Source of the DNA: an uncultured Bacteroidales bacterium
GTDB taxonomy: Bacteria > Bacteroidota > Bacteroidia > Bacteroidales > Lentimicrobiaceae
Reading direction: 5' to 3'
Length of the DNA stretch: 64,000 bases
Assembly: GCA_937894795.1 (NCBI GenBank)
Contig: CALCQV010000137.1
Coordinates: 1-64,000, forward strand
Position numbers and translations under genes: made by a program. Of the stretch, positions 8,743 through 18,019 are shown in pieces. Positions within the stretch are counted from its first letter, which is position 1, and the number at the start of each line of letters is the position of its first letter. The notes under the pieces were generated by a model. That model was given only the letters and a program-made list of their open reading frames with translations. It did not search any database and had not been told where the DNA came from.

Positions 8743-10245
8743 TCAAAGGTCGAATCCGCAATATGACAAATTGAAGCTTTTATTACAGATAGGGAAATCG
8801 GAGATGTCATTATTTCTAACTGCCTGGGCAAGTGCCATCCAGTTATGGAATGAGGGATCCTTAATTTTATAAATCTCAAGTTCCCCTTTTGAGTCAGTAA
8901 TAGCACAGTGACAGATTTCACCACGCCATCCTTCAACCAAAGAAATGATAAATTTATCCGGTTCCGGTACCAACTGCCAATTAGGGGGAGTGGTGGAATC
9001 AGGGAGACTCTTCATGAGGGTTCGCAAATATCCAATTGACTGCCAAATCTCTTCTCTACGCAATTGCACCCTGGAGTATACATCACCATGATGCTTAATA
9101 ATCGGAGTATGCTGAATAGCAGTTTTATAAAGATTAAATGGATGAGAAATGCGGATATCTCGCATCAGGCCACTCATTTTAGCTGAATTTCCAACAGTGC
9201 CAATTTCAAGGGCCTGATCGTATTTGATTACTCCCGTCTTCTCCATTCGGGATAGGGCACTAGGCAGTTTGAAGAACTTCCCCGACATTTCATTGAAACC
9301 AGCCTCAAAAGCTTTTAGAATTTCGAGCAACCTCAATGAGAGCTCCGATGTAAACGGGAAATTTATCCCTCCGGCTCTGATGAGTCCTTTGGCCAACCTG
9401 TTACCTCCCCATTCCTGCATGAAATTCACTATAGGAGTACGTAATCTGCCATAAACTGAATTGCCAAGCTGATATGCAATGTCAGCACAAATTGCAGCAA
9501 GATCACCAGTATGAATTGCAATTCTCTCAAGTTCAAGGGCTACAGTACGAGAAAAGTCAAGTGAATAATCAGGTATAAACCCGCTCAGATTCTCCCAAAG
9601 GTTAACAAAAGCAGTGGTATGTCCAACAGTTGTATCACCAGCTATGTTCTCAGCTAGTGTAATACGTTCAATCAGTTTTCTTTTCTTCAGAAATAAATCT
9701 TCAATACCCCGATGTTGGTAACCGAACTGCATTTCAAGATGCATAATCTGCTCACCATTGGCAATAAAACGAAAATGTCCGGGCTCGATAATTCCAGCAT
9801 GAATAGGACCCACTCCTACCTCATGTAGTTCTTCACCTGAAGCACGAAGAAAAGGATGGTTAGCGATACTGGAAGATTGGTCAAACCTGTTTTTGGGATA
9901 TCTAAGAGGTTTTAACCAAGGATGATCAGAATATTTAATACCGAAATTCTCACTTATTTCCCGCTCAAAATTCTCAAAGTTGTGATTTAAAGCAGTAAGC
10001 GAATGGTATTCAACAGAAGGATTGACAACAGTTGATGAGACGTTGACTTCATGAGAATTATCATCTGCAATACAGCTGAACAAATGCAATTCGCCATCAA
10101 GTTCGACTCCAAAATAATTAACACAATGACGTTCAGGGGCTTCAAACAGTAAATCAACATTAACATCCCGGAATTCACTATAGCTGAGCTGCGGAATGAG
10201 TTTCAAGTCAACTGACTGATGATTACTTACGGGAATATATTTCAT
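8743..10245 (-). CDS. HyfG/HycE-like large subunit (NuoC-NuoD type) without Ni-binding cysteines
   Basis: This 500-residue protein has a NuoC-like N-terminal part (about 1-115) and a NuoD/HycE-like part (about 140-500). Conserved family segments include VGPIHAGIIEPGHFRF, YQHRGIEDL and DIRISHPF. The first Ni-binding motif of hydrogenases (CGxC) aligns with A202-G203-D204-T205, with H209 retained. The second (DPCxxC) aligns with N492-L493-S494-Y495-C496-G497, so neither ligand is in place and the protein ends at L500. The subunit therefore cannot carry a [NiFe] centre in the known way. NuoD also lacks these cysteines, but its partner NuoB keeps cluster N2, unlike here. It is fifth in the operon and overlaps no neighbour (5- and 16-base gaps). 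Confidence 0.88.
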   Translation of the reverse strand: MKYIPVSNHQSVDLKLIPQLSYSEFRDVNVDLLFEAPERHCVNYFGVELDGELHLFSCIADDNSHEVNVSSTVVNPSVEYHSLTALNHNFENFEREISENFGIKYSDHPWLKPLRYPKNRFDQSSSIANHPFLRASGEELHEVGVGPIHAGIIEPGHFRFIANGEQIMHLEMQFGYQHRGIEDLFLKKRKLIERITLAENIAGDTTVGHTTAFVNLWENLSGFIPDYSLDFSRTVALELERIAIHTGDLAAICADIAYQLGNSVYGRLRTPIVNFMQEWGGNRLAKGLIRAGGINFPFTSELSLRLLEILKAFEAGFNEMSGKFFKLPSALSRMEKTGVIKYDQALEIGTVGNSAKMSGLMRDIRISHPFNLYKTAIQHTPIIKHHGDVYSRVQLRREEIWQSIGYLRTLMKSLPDSTTPPNWQLVPEPDKFIISLVEGWRGEICHCAITDSKGELEIYKIKDPSFHNWMALAQAVRNNDISDFPICNKSFNLSYCGFDL

Positions 10246-10250
10246 AACAC

Positions 10251-11675
10251 TTACTGAACAAGTTTAACAGCATCCTGGATTAATAAAACCAAAAATGATG
10301 GCGGATTATATGCTAAATAAATAGAAAGTGCCAATAACACATATTGAGAAAATGATTCCCGGGCACTTATTTTTACCACTTTCTCTTCATCAATGGTAAG
10401 TGATGGAAGAAATAATAACTTAAATACATTTGTGCCAAAGCCAAAGATGATCAATGTAAGGAGCAGTAATACAAAAAGCAAAATAGCAGTATGATGTGAC
10501 TCAAATAGTGATTGGAATATCAGAAATTCACTAACGAATAGACCTGAAGGAGGCATTGCGGTTGCTGAAAAGAAGCCAATCAGAACAACTATTGCGCCTG
10601 CTTTGTAATATTTAAAATAGTTACCGAGATCATACACACTCTTGCTTTGATAGATTCTATAAATTGAATTATATTGGAAAAACAAGCTGGATTTAGCAAA
10701 AGTGTGAAGTATGATATGCAGTATAGCAGCATAAACGCCAATACCTCCTGTAGCCAATCCAAGCATCACCAGCCCCATATGCTCAATACCTGAATAGGCA
10801 AAGAGTCGTTTGATGTTTTTAATCCTTGTCATATAAACTGCAGCCACAAAAATTGTGAGCAATGCAGCAATAATAATTACTGTATTTGCCCATGCTTTTA
10901 TGGGAGTTTGTGCAACAACAGCATATATCCGGTAAATACCCACGAAACCAACATTCATGAGAACACTAGCCAGCAAAGCACCGGCAGGTGAAGGCGCTTT
11001 ATCTTTTGCATCAATCCCAGCAGTATACATTGGTACCAATCCCAACTTAGCTGTAAAACCGGTAAAAATAAACAAGAATGAGAGTTTGAGCCAGAAAGGG
11101 TTTAATTTATCACTATGTTGATAAAGAACCTCAAATGAGAGGTCATTAATTCCTGCCTGCTTGAATGACAAGCTTAGAAACAATATGCCGACATAAATAA
11201 AAGTAATACTTATGGCGCAAAGGAATACATACTTCCAAACGCCCTCCAATGCACGGATGTTACGATGATGATAAATAAGTGCAGAAGCACTTAAGGTTGT
11301 AATTTCTACAAAAATCCAGGTTACTGCTATGTGATTGGATATATATGCCATGCTGCAGGCAGAAATAAGAAGTACCATTGCAGCAAAGAAAAGCCCTCTG
11401 GAATGTGGTGTTTCATTATGGGTGGCTATATAACGATACCCATGGTAAAAGGCAGGAATACTAACAATACCTATTGCCATCAACATTAATAAACCAAGAG
11501 AATCTACCTTAAAATATCGGAGTTGAGTAAAACCGGGATTTAAAAAACCATAAATGCTCATTCCTAATAATAAAGCAATAAATGCTACTATCAATAAATA
11601 ATTGAAGACTTTGCTCCGGTTAAAGAAGAGTCCGCAACTTATCAATAATGTTCCTATCAAAAAAACGCTGATCAT
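10251..11675 (-). CDS. HyfF/NuoN-like antiporter subunit of hydrogenase-like complex
   Basis: This is a 474-residue membrane protein of the Mrp-antiporter/NuoL-M-N family with about fourteen hydrophobic segments. Typical motifs include the helix with KLGLVPMYTAGIDAKDKAPSPAG (residues about 210-232), a TM7/TM8-type proton-channel lysine region, and the conserved SGIEHMGLVMLGLA segment. A histidine-rich helix (ILHIILHTFAKSSLFF) follows. These match HyfF-type subunits of hydrogenase-4 complexes, thought to move protons or sodium ions. Family-typical charged residues are present, so ion translocation should be possible. It is fourth in the operon, 7 bases from the HyfE-like gene and 5 from the large subunit gene. 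Confidence 0.85.
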   Translation of the reverse strand: MISVFLIGTLLISCGLFFNRSKVFNYLLIVAFIALLLGMSIYGFLNPGFTQLRYFKVDSLGLLMLMAIGIVSIPAFYHGYRYIATHNETPHSRGLFFAAMVLLISACSMAYISNHIAVTWIFVEITTLSASALIYHHRNIRALEGVWKYVFLCAISITFIYVGILFLSLSFKQAGINDLSFEVLYQHSDKLNPFWLKLSFLFIFTGFTAKLGLVPMYTAGIDAKDKAPSPAGALLASVLMNVGFVGIYRIYAVVAQTPIKAWANTVIIIAALLTIFVAAVYMTRIKNIKRLFAYSGIEHMGLVMLGLATGGIGVYAAILHIILHTFAKSSLFFQYNSIYRIYQSKSVYDLGNYFKYYKAGAIVVLIGFFSATAMPPSGLFVSEFLIFQSLFESHHTAILLFVLLLLTLIIFGFGTNVFKLLFLPSLTIDEEKVVKISARESFSQYVLLALSIYLAYNPPSFLVLLIQDAVKLVQ

Positions 11676-11682
11676 GTCTTAA

Positions 11683-12312
11683 TCAATCTTTAAGATTACG
11701 CAACAAATCCACATCCGGATCTTTTATTACATCACCGATCTTATTAAAAAACACACCCAAAATCAACACACTGGCAAAAATATCGAGCATAATGCCGAGG
11801 TTCACCAACATAGGCATTTCATTACCCACAGCCAGTGAGAGAACAAATACTCCATTCTCGATAACCAAATATCCGATTACGTGCGTAATAATTTTCTTTC
11901 TCGACACTATAAGGTATAATCCTGTAAACAGAGTTGATACAGCAACCACAAAGTAAGTTTTATCAAGGTTATGATCATTGATTGAAACTGATAGTATAAT
12001 GGTGGCTACTATTATTAAAGTCACAATGATAAGTGATATAAAGTTTGGCAGGTATGGTTCAGCCTCACGGGTTATCTTGTTGCGTTTAATGATATAGTTC
12101 ATAAACCAGGGAACTGCAATGGCTTTAAAACCTATAGTCTCAATTAAAATCAGAATCAGGTTAAGTGTATTAACTTCTGTAAGAGTTAGATAAGTTGTTC
12201 CAAAAATGATAAACCCCTGTAAGACGAGGATTCGCAAATAAGTATATAGTCGGTTGGCAATACTCAGATAAAGTAAAGTCATTGCCATTGCTATCAATAA
12301 TATATCGGTCAT
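11683..12312 (-). CDS. HyfE-like membrane subunit
   Basis: This 209-residue protein has about six or seven transmembrane helices. The C-terminal part HVIGYLVIENGVFVLSLAVG, followed by MLVNLGIMLDIFASVLILGVF, is the recognisable HyfE signature (related to NuoK/MrpC). HyfE-type subunits sit in the membrane arm of hydrogenase-4, Ehr and related complexes. The short charged tail (DPDVDLLRNLKD) is also family-like. It is third in the operon, with 13 bases before it and 7 after. The presence of HyfE points to a hydrogenase-4-type ancestry rather than respiratory complex I. Confidence 0.85.
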   Translation of the reverse strand: MTDILLIAMAMTLLYLSIANRLYTYLRILVLQGFIIFGTTYLTLTEVNTLNLILILIETIGFKAIAVPWFMNYIIKRNKITREAEPYLPNFISLIIVTLIIVATIILSVSINDHNLDKTYFVVAVSTLFTGLYLIVSRKKIITHVIGYLVIENGVFVLSLAVGNEMPMLVNLGIMLDIFASVLILGVFFNKIGDVIKDPDVDLLRNLKD

Positions 12313-12325
12313 GATCTATCCTTAA

Positions 12326-13231
12326 TTAGAAGAATTTCCCCAGAATTAATAATACTCCAAAAAATACCAATATTGAGAGTGAAGTCAGCATAAAGATAAA
12401 TTCAGGATTGTGACTCATACGGAACCGCGCATTAAAAGATTCAAGAACTCCAACTGAAACGGCAAAACCTGTTTGAATAAGGAAAAACAATGGAATGGAA
12501 AGAAACAGTGGAAGTGAACCAATAAAAAAGTTGGCGATAAGAGCTCCGTACAATGCAAACTTGAGGTTGGTGGTATACATTATCAAACCAAGATCAAATC
12601 CGCTGTTATCCAGAATCATTACCTCATGCACCATTGTCAGTTCAAGATGGGTTTTGGGATCATCAACCGGCATTCGGCTATTTTCAATCATAGCAATTAG
12701 TACAAATAAGAAAGTTACCAATGCCGAAAGCAAATAAGACACATAAGATCCATAATGCAATGCGCTAAAAATAGAGTGAAATGATGTATTCCCGGTAAAT
12801 AAAGCTAATGAGCCCATTAAAATAAAAAAGGCAGGTTCTACAAGCATGGAGAACAGAGCTTCACGACTTGCGCCCATACCTTCAAAGCTGGATCCGGTAT
12901 CTAAGGATGAAACAATCATCATGAATTTACCGATAGCCAGCAAATAAGCAAACATTACGAAGTCACCACTAAAAGAGACTATGCCCGGTTTTTCTCCAAA
13001 TGGTATCATCAGAATGGCCATTAAAACTGATGACAGATAAATTGTTGGTGCCAACTGGAAGAGAAAACTTGTAGTTTTACTATATATTGAACCCTTTCTC
13101 CAGAGTCTAAATATATCCTTCATGGGTTGAAAGATTCCAGGACCTTTTCTGCCGGATGCAATACTCTTTGTACGGGATATTATACCCATAATTAAAAAGC
13201 TTGCAATAAGAATCAATATTAAACTAACCAT
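12326..13231 (-). CDS. HyfC/NuoH-like membrane anchor subunit
   Basis: This 301-residue protein with about eight helices belongs to the NuoH/HyfC/EchB family, which links the peripheral arm to the ion-pumping arm. The first cytoplasmic loop carries RKGPGIFQPMKDIFRLW, and the key acidic loop MPVDDPKTHLELTMVHE is intact. That loop in relatives forms the so-called E-channel that couples redox chemistry to pumping. Its intact conservation next to a metal-depleted peripheral arm is striking. It is the second gene, separated from the upstream gene by a single base, which suggests translational coupling. Confidence 0.87.
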   Translation of the reverse strand: MVSLILILIASFLIMGIISRTKSIASGRKGPGIFQPMKDIFRLWRKGSIYSKTTSFLFQLAPTIYLSSVLMAILMIPFGEKPGIVSFSGDFVMFAYLLAIGKFMMIVSSLDTGSSFEGMGASREALFSMLVEPAFFILMGSLALFTGNTSFHSIFSALHYGSYVSYLLSALVTFLFVLIAMIENSRMPVDDPKTHLELTMVHEVMILDNSGFDLGLIMYTTNLKFALYGALIANFFIGSLPLFLSIPLFFLIQTGFAVSVGVLESFNARFRMSHNPEFIFMLTSLSILVFFGVLLILGKFF

Positions 13232-13232
13232 T

Positions 13233-15263
13233 CTACAATTGATTTAAAAAATTAACAAGGGCAATGATCTTGTCAATAATCACCGGCAATAAAACTGTTA
13301 AGCCAATAAAAATAAACCCATACAAGATATAAGCCTGTATATTTCCATTTTGAAGAAATGTAAAACGCTTCAAGGTCTTTCTAAGTAAGTAAATTGGCTT
13401 ATCAATCAGCCATTTCTCCAGTTTATCTTGAGCATGTGTCTCTTGTGTTATCCATAATGGATACAAGCCAATAGCTTCTTTCTTCTTCTTCTTAACCAAC
13501 AGCACGGGGTCAGCCAGTTTACGATAGGTACGTATAAAGGATGAAGCAGTATACTGCATCTTTGTAGGATAACCTGTATAACCACAACCCCACGTATCAC
13601 CGATGGTTATTTGTCGTTTTGAAGTTACCAGATGTCTGATAGAATATACTACTGCAATTAAAGCAATGAAACCCAGCGAGTACCAACCTACTGTAGTTAA
13701 ATTATGGAGTATGCTGCTTAATTGCATAGCAGCCATTAAACTATAATTTGGCAAATACAAGTCAACTGCTTTAGATAAAAGTGGTGAGAGTAAAATTGGG
13801 AACACTCCTATTATTAATATCAGGAAAGCTATCAAATAGAGTGGGGCCATATTCATTCTATTCTCATCGAATGACATTTCATGCTTCTCTCTTGGTGTAC
13901 CCAGGAATACAATTCCAAAAGCCTTGGTAAAACAGATAAGTGCCAAACCACCTATGATGACTAATCCAAGAATGATGAATAAAATAAACATGATGAATAA
14001 GAAGTGATGTGATAACAAACTATCGATCAAACCACTATAAATAAAAAACTCTGACACAAATCCGTTGAAAGGAGGTAAGCCACAAATAGCCAGAGAGCCA
14101 ATTAGAAAAAGATATGCGGTATGCGGAATCTTTTTGATTAACCCTCCCAGCCTGTCAATCATCATGGAATGTGTTGCCTGATACACATTACCTGCGGTAA
14201 AGAACAATAATGATTTAAAGAGAGAGTGGTTCAATGTGTGCAGTAGTGCCCCTGCAAAACCTGTAACTATAAGAAATGTGTTGTTGTAGCCTATTCCAAT
14301 TGTCCCAAGTCCTATTCCTATGCCTATGATTCCAATATTTTCAATACTATGATAAGCCAGCAGCCTTTTTAGATTATGCTGTAAAATAGCAAGCATAACA
14401 CCATATACACCGGTGATAACAGAAACAGTTAATATAAAATAACCTATGGAGATCATATCGCTCTTGATGAGCAACAGCACACGCAATATTCCATAGATTC
14501 CAATTTTAATTATTACACCCGACATTACACCTGAAATATGGGCAGGTGCAGCAGGATGTGCCAATGGCAACCAGGTATGGAATGGAACAAAGCCTGCCTT
14601 AATAGCAAATCCAAAAAAGAAAAAGACAAACAATCCAATCCCAATAATAGCGGGTTGCCTGTAGGTGTAGTCGGCTATAGCTGCAAAGTCAAAAGTGCCG
14701 GTATTGATTTTTGTGAGAAGGAATGCTACTGTAAGGAAAAGTATTGAAACATGTGACTGGATCAGAAAATTAATTCCAGCTTTAAGCGTCTCAGCTTTAT
14801 AATGTTCAAATATTATCAGCATAAAAGAACTCAGTGCCATTATTTCCCAGAAGATCAAAAAGACCAGGCCATTCTGAACAATGCATATATCAACCATCGC
14901 AGTATAGGCCAACAGATAAGCAATTATATGAAATGACAAGTTATCCTTTTGGTCAATATACTTTTTCATATACTGGATACCATACCAGGCGCCGGTTACG
15001 AAAGTAAAACCAATAACAAGTATAAACCAGGCCGACAAAGCATCAATTCGAACCGGAATAATACCGGTTATCCATGAACCCGGATAAGTATACTGAATAC
15101 CGCCACCTGAGAAAGCATTGAAGGCAACAATTGCACTAAGTATTACCTGAATGGACAATATTCCAAATGCGAGAACACCTTTACTCTTCAGTTTTAATAA
15201 AGGAAAACAAAGAAAGGCAACGAATGGGATTAGATTGAATATCTCAATTAAAAATTTCTCCAT
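13233..15263 (-). CDS. HyfB/NuoL-like antiporter subunit
   Basis: This 676-residue membrane protein is the first gene of the hydrogenase-like operon. It contains the Mrp-antiporter core with FVPFHTWLPLAHPAAPAHIS, a following helix with MSGVIIKIGIYGILR, and the GALLHTLNHSLFKSLLFF helix. The C-terminal extension contains WGCGYTGYPTKMQYTASSF, a signature of HyfB-type subunits (DCGY...MQYTASSF in E. coli HyfB). Proton-channel histidines and lysines appear to be kept. No -7 promoter is visible directly upstream; the gene lies 126 bases after lysS, so it may be read from the lysS promoter or from an unrecognised one. Confidence 0.87.
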   Translation of the reverse strand: MEKFLIEIFNLIPFVAFLCFPLLKLKSKGVLAFGILSIQVILSAIVAFNAFSGGGIQYTYPGSWITGIIPVRIDALSAWFILVIGFTFVTGAWYGIQYMKKYIDQKDNLSFHIIAYLLAYTAMVDICIVQNGLVFLIFWEIMALSSFMLIIFEHYKAETLKAGINFLIQSHVSILFLTVAFLLTKINTGTFDFAAIADYTYRQPAIIGIGLFVFFFFGFAIKAGFVPFHTWLPLAHPAAPAHISGVMSGVIIKIGIYGILRVLLLIKSDMISIGYFILTVSVITGVYGVMLAILQHNLKRLLAYHSIENIGIIGIGIGLGTIGIGYNNTFLIVTGFAGALLHTLNHSLFKSLLFFTAGNVYQATHSMMIDRLGGLIKKIPHTAYLFLIGSLAICGLPPFNGFVSEFFIYSGLIDSLLSHHFLFIMFILFIILGLVIIGGLALICFTKAFGIVFLGTPREKHEMSFDENRMNMAPLYLIAFLILIIGVFPILLSPLLSKAVDLYLPNYSLMAAMQLSSILHNLTTVGWYSLGFIALIAVVYSIRHLVTSKRQITIGDTWGCGYTGYPTKMQYTASSFIRTYRKLADPVLLVKKKKKEAIGLYPLWITQETHAQDKLEKWLIDKPIYLLRKTLKRFTFLQNGNIQAYILYGFIFIGLTVLLPVIIDKIIALVNFLNQL

Positions 15264-15388
15264 TAGTTCATTCCATTATTTGATGAGCTTTGATGCAACA
15301 CAAAAAATCATCAATTTTGAAAAACAGTTAATTCATCAATAATCCCGAAATCTTTTGTAATAAAGCAACATCCCGGGAATGCAAAACT

Positions 15389-17116
15389 CTATTGCTCTAT
15401 CCAGCTTTTAATTTCTTCAATCTTCAGGGCCGGAATGTCAAGTTTCATTTTTTTACGCAACCCACCAAGGTCATTCAGCAGTTTATTTGGATTAGCCTCT
15501 TTAAGCTGCTCAATGGTTTTGAATCCATATTTACGTAAAACACCTATCCAGGCTTCGGGAACTCCAATGCCAACAAAAGCCTCATCCGGATCGCCAATTG
15601 GAGCATTTGTCTTCTCAGGCCTCATTTGTGGGAATAACAATACATCCTGAATTGAGGGTTGGTTGGTCATAAACATTGTTAAGCGATCAATTCCGATTCC
15701 CATACCCGAACATGTTGGCATACCGTATTCAAGAGCTCTAACAAAATCCATATCAATATACATAGCTTCATCATCACCTTTTTGAGAAAGACGCAGTTGC
15801 TCCTGAAAACGGTTGAGCTGATCTATAGGATCATTTAATTCAGAGTAGGCATTACAAAGCTCTTTACCATTGACGAAGAGCTCAAAACGTTCAGTTAAAT
15901 CAGGATTGGAACGATGTCTTTTACAAAGGGGAGACATCTCAATCGGGTAATCCATTATAAAGGTAGGCTGTATAAGATGATGTTCACATTTCTCGCCAAA
16001 TATTGCATCAATAAGCTTTCCAATGCCCATAGAAGGATCAGTCTCAATATTCATCTCCTTGCATATTGCTCTTAATTCATCTTCGTTCTTTCCGGTAATA
16101 TCCACTCCTGCATATTCTTTAATAGCATCAGTCATGGTTAAACGCCTATAAGGGCTCTTGAAGTTGATTAATCTATCGCCAAGGGTGACTTCTGTCTTGT
16201 TATGTAGACCAACTGCCACCCTTTCGAGCATTTGCTCAACATACTCCATCATCCAGAAATAATCTTTATAGGCGACATAAATTTCTAAAACGGTAAACTC
16301 CGGATTATGGGTGCGATCCATTCCTTCATTCCTAAAATCCTTCGCAAATTCATAAACCCCGTTAAATCCGCCAACAATCAGCTTCTTGAGATATAACTCA
16401 TTGGCAATTCTCAGGTAAAGAGTCATATCAAGTGCATTATGATGCGTAATGAAAGGTCGGGCAGCTGCGCCACCCGGTATGGGTTGCAGGATCGGTGTTT
16501 CAACTTCGAGATAGTTACTTTCATTGAAAAAATCTCTCATAATTGAGATGATCTTGTTTCTTTTAATGAAGATATCACGCACTTCAGGATTTACAATCAA
16601 GTCCACATACCTCATACGGTATCTTGCTTCAGGATCACTGAAGGCGTCAAAAACCTGATCATCCTTTTCTTTAACAACTGGCAGAGGTCGCAATGACTTA
16701 CTGAGTACTTTTAGAGACCTGACATGTATTGAGATCTCACCCATTTGGGTAATAAAAACAAAACCAGTTACCCCAATTATATCTCCAATATCCAGAAGTC
16801 TTTTAAAAACATTATTATAGAGTGACTTGTCCTCTCCGGGGCAGATATCATCTCGTTTAATATAAAGCTGAATTCTTCCGGAAGAATCCTGAAGATCAAC
16901 AAAAGAGGCAGCTCCCATTATCCTACGGGTCATAATTCGCCCCGCTATACTGATATCGCTATAAAGAGAATTATCTGCCGGAAATTTATCGTGGATTTCA
17001 TTTGTTGATATATTAACATTGAAAGCTTCTGCAGGATAGGGATTTATCCCTAAGGCTTCAAGTTCTTTTAGTGAATTTCGTCGAATTGATTCTTGTTCGC
17101 TGATTTCCTGATACAT
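15389..17116 (-). CDS. lysS: Lysyl-tRNA synthetase, class II
   Basis: This 575-residue enzyme charges tRNA-Lys. It has an N-terminal OB-fold anticodon-binding domain (about 60-150), then the class II catalytic core with motif 2 (FRNEGMDRTHNPEFTVLE) and motif 3 (GMGIGIDRLTMFMTN). About 65 extra residues follow motif 3 (from about 510), including GVPEAWIGVLRKYGF and a helix-hairpin-helix-like LNDLGGLRKKMKL stretch. Such tails occur in LysS of this phylum. A -7 element lies 17 bases upstream of the ATG at 17116, so the gene is probably its own transcription unit, possibly extending into the hydrogenase-like operon. Confidence 0.95.
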   Translation of the reverse strand: MYQEISEQESIRRNSLKELEALGINPYPAEAFNVNISTNEIHDKFPADNSLYSDISIAGRIMTRRIMGAASFVDLQDSSGRIQLYIKRDDICPGEDKSLYNNVFKRLLDIGDIIGVTGFVFITQMGEISIHVRSLKVLSKSLRPLPVVKEKDDQVFDAFSDPEARYRMRYVDLIVNPEVRDIFIKRNKIISIMRDFFNESNYLEVETPILQPIPGGAAARPFITHHNALDMTLYLRIANELYLKKLIVGGFNGVYEFAKDFRNEGMDRTHNPEFTVLEIYVAYKDYFWMMEYVEQMLERVAVGLHNKTEVTLGDRLINFKSPYRRLTMTDAIKEYAGVDITGKNEDELRAICKEMNIETDPSMGIGKLIDAIFGEKCEHHLIQPTFIMDYPIEMSPLCKRHRSNPDLTERFELFVNGKELCNAYSELNDPIDQLNRFQEQLRLSQKGDDEAMYIDMDFVRALEYGMPTCSGMGIGIDRLTMFMTNQPSIQDVLLFPQMRPEKTNAPIGDPDEAFVGIGVPEAWIGVLRKYGFKTIEQLKEANPNKLLNDLGGLRKKMKLDIPALKIEEIKSWIEQ

Positions 17117-17132
17117 TGGTAAAAAATTTCCG

Positions 17133-17140
17133 CAAAGATA
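17133..17140 (-). promoter_or_regulatory. -7 promoter element of lysS
   Basis: On the minus strand this reads TATCTTTG, an exact TAnnTTTG match, 17 bases upstream of the lysS start codon. It implies a very short leader. Confidence 0.5.
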
Positions 17141-17248
17141 GGGATTATAGTAGTTAGTTACTACCGGGAAGTGTCAGGCAACTGTGTGTATTTCCTATTT
17201 GATGCACCCTGAATATGAAGTGCCGGAGTTTTAAGGTGATCAGATAAA

Positions 17249-17974
17249 TCAAATCATTATTTCATGCAATACTTTAACTGACTTTAACTCTGTCATATCG
17301 GGCAGGTGAATACGGAAGTAGTCGAGCAGATTGTACAATAATTCCATTCTTAAATGCTTAGGAGCAGTAAAATTCACCAGTGATGGATAATCCATTAAAG
17401 AAATCTCCCTGACTAGTTTCAGTGCATCACTTGATATAATATATGAATGACCAGGATCTTGCATCACGATTAATCCGGTGAGCAAATCAAAATGACTTCC
17501 TTCCATAATAAGTGAATGGGTAGGACCAAATCCCAGATGCTCAGATAAACGTACTAAAAACAACAAGTGAAATGAGCCGACAGGAATGCTTATATCATTG
17601 AGATTCTGTAAACTATATTCAATAAAATCAAATAGCGATTGATTTACTTCTTCTTCTTTTACAGATTTATACAAGATTTCATTGATAAACAGGAGGATAC
17701 TGCTGCGAACCATATCATCAGTAATTTCATGAAACTGTCTGTTTAATGAAGCCTCCCTAACATATTGTAATGAGCGTCCCGGTTTATTGTCAATTACCAG
17801 ATCAAGAAGAGATAAATGACCGAAAAGTGCTGGTTTAATCTTTGCATTTCTGCTGAACAAAGATCTAACTATGCATGATTGCAAACCCGCTTTCTCAGTA
17901 TAAATACTAACTATCCCCGAACTATCAGAATATCGTGAAACATGAAATACCAAACCCCTAGTTGCTTGAAGCAT
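17249..17974 (-). CDS. recO: DNA repair protein RecO
   Basis: This 241-residue protein resembles RecO, which binds SSB and helps load RecA with RecR in the RecFOR gap-repair pathway. The N-terminal OB-fold begins with the family-typical pattern of a short strand, GLVFHVSRYSDSSGIVSIYT, followed by GLQSCIVRS. The rest is mostly helical. The zinc-binding cysteines of some RecO proteins are absent, as is usual in this phylum. The gene lies 45 bases after porZ in the same direction, so the two are likely co-transcribed. Length and start (ATG at 17974) are normal. Confidence 0.88.
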   Translation of the reverse strand: MLQATRGLVFHVSRYSDSSGIVSIYTEKAGLQSCIVRSLFSRNAKIKPALFGHLSLLDLVIDNKPGRSLQYVREASLNRQFHEITDDMVRSSILLFINEILYKSVKEEEVNQSLFDFIEYSLQNLNDISIPVGSFHLLFLVRLSEHLGFGPTHSLIMEGSHFDLLTGLIVMQDPGHSYIISSDALKLVREISLMDYPSLVNFTAPKHLRMELLYNLLDYFRIHLPDMTELKSVKVLHEIMI

Positions 17975-18019
17975 ATATATCAGATATCAGCTAAATTCTG
18001 CGATATGTTGACCAATGAT

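Noticed and set aside
7935..15263. A functional [NiFe] hydrogenase-4 or formate hydrogenlyase
   Set aside because: Both Ni-binding motifs and most FeS ligands are absent, and no maturation or formate dehydrogenase genes are present.
7935..15263. A respiratory complex I (nuo) fragment
   Set aside because: HyfE- and HyfB-type subunits and the fused NuoC-NuoD and ferredoxin-NuoB proteins point to a hydrogenase-4-type complex instead, and no nuoE/F/G is present.
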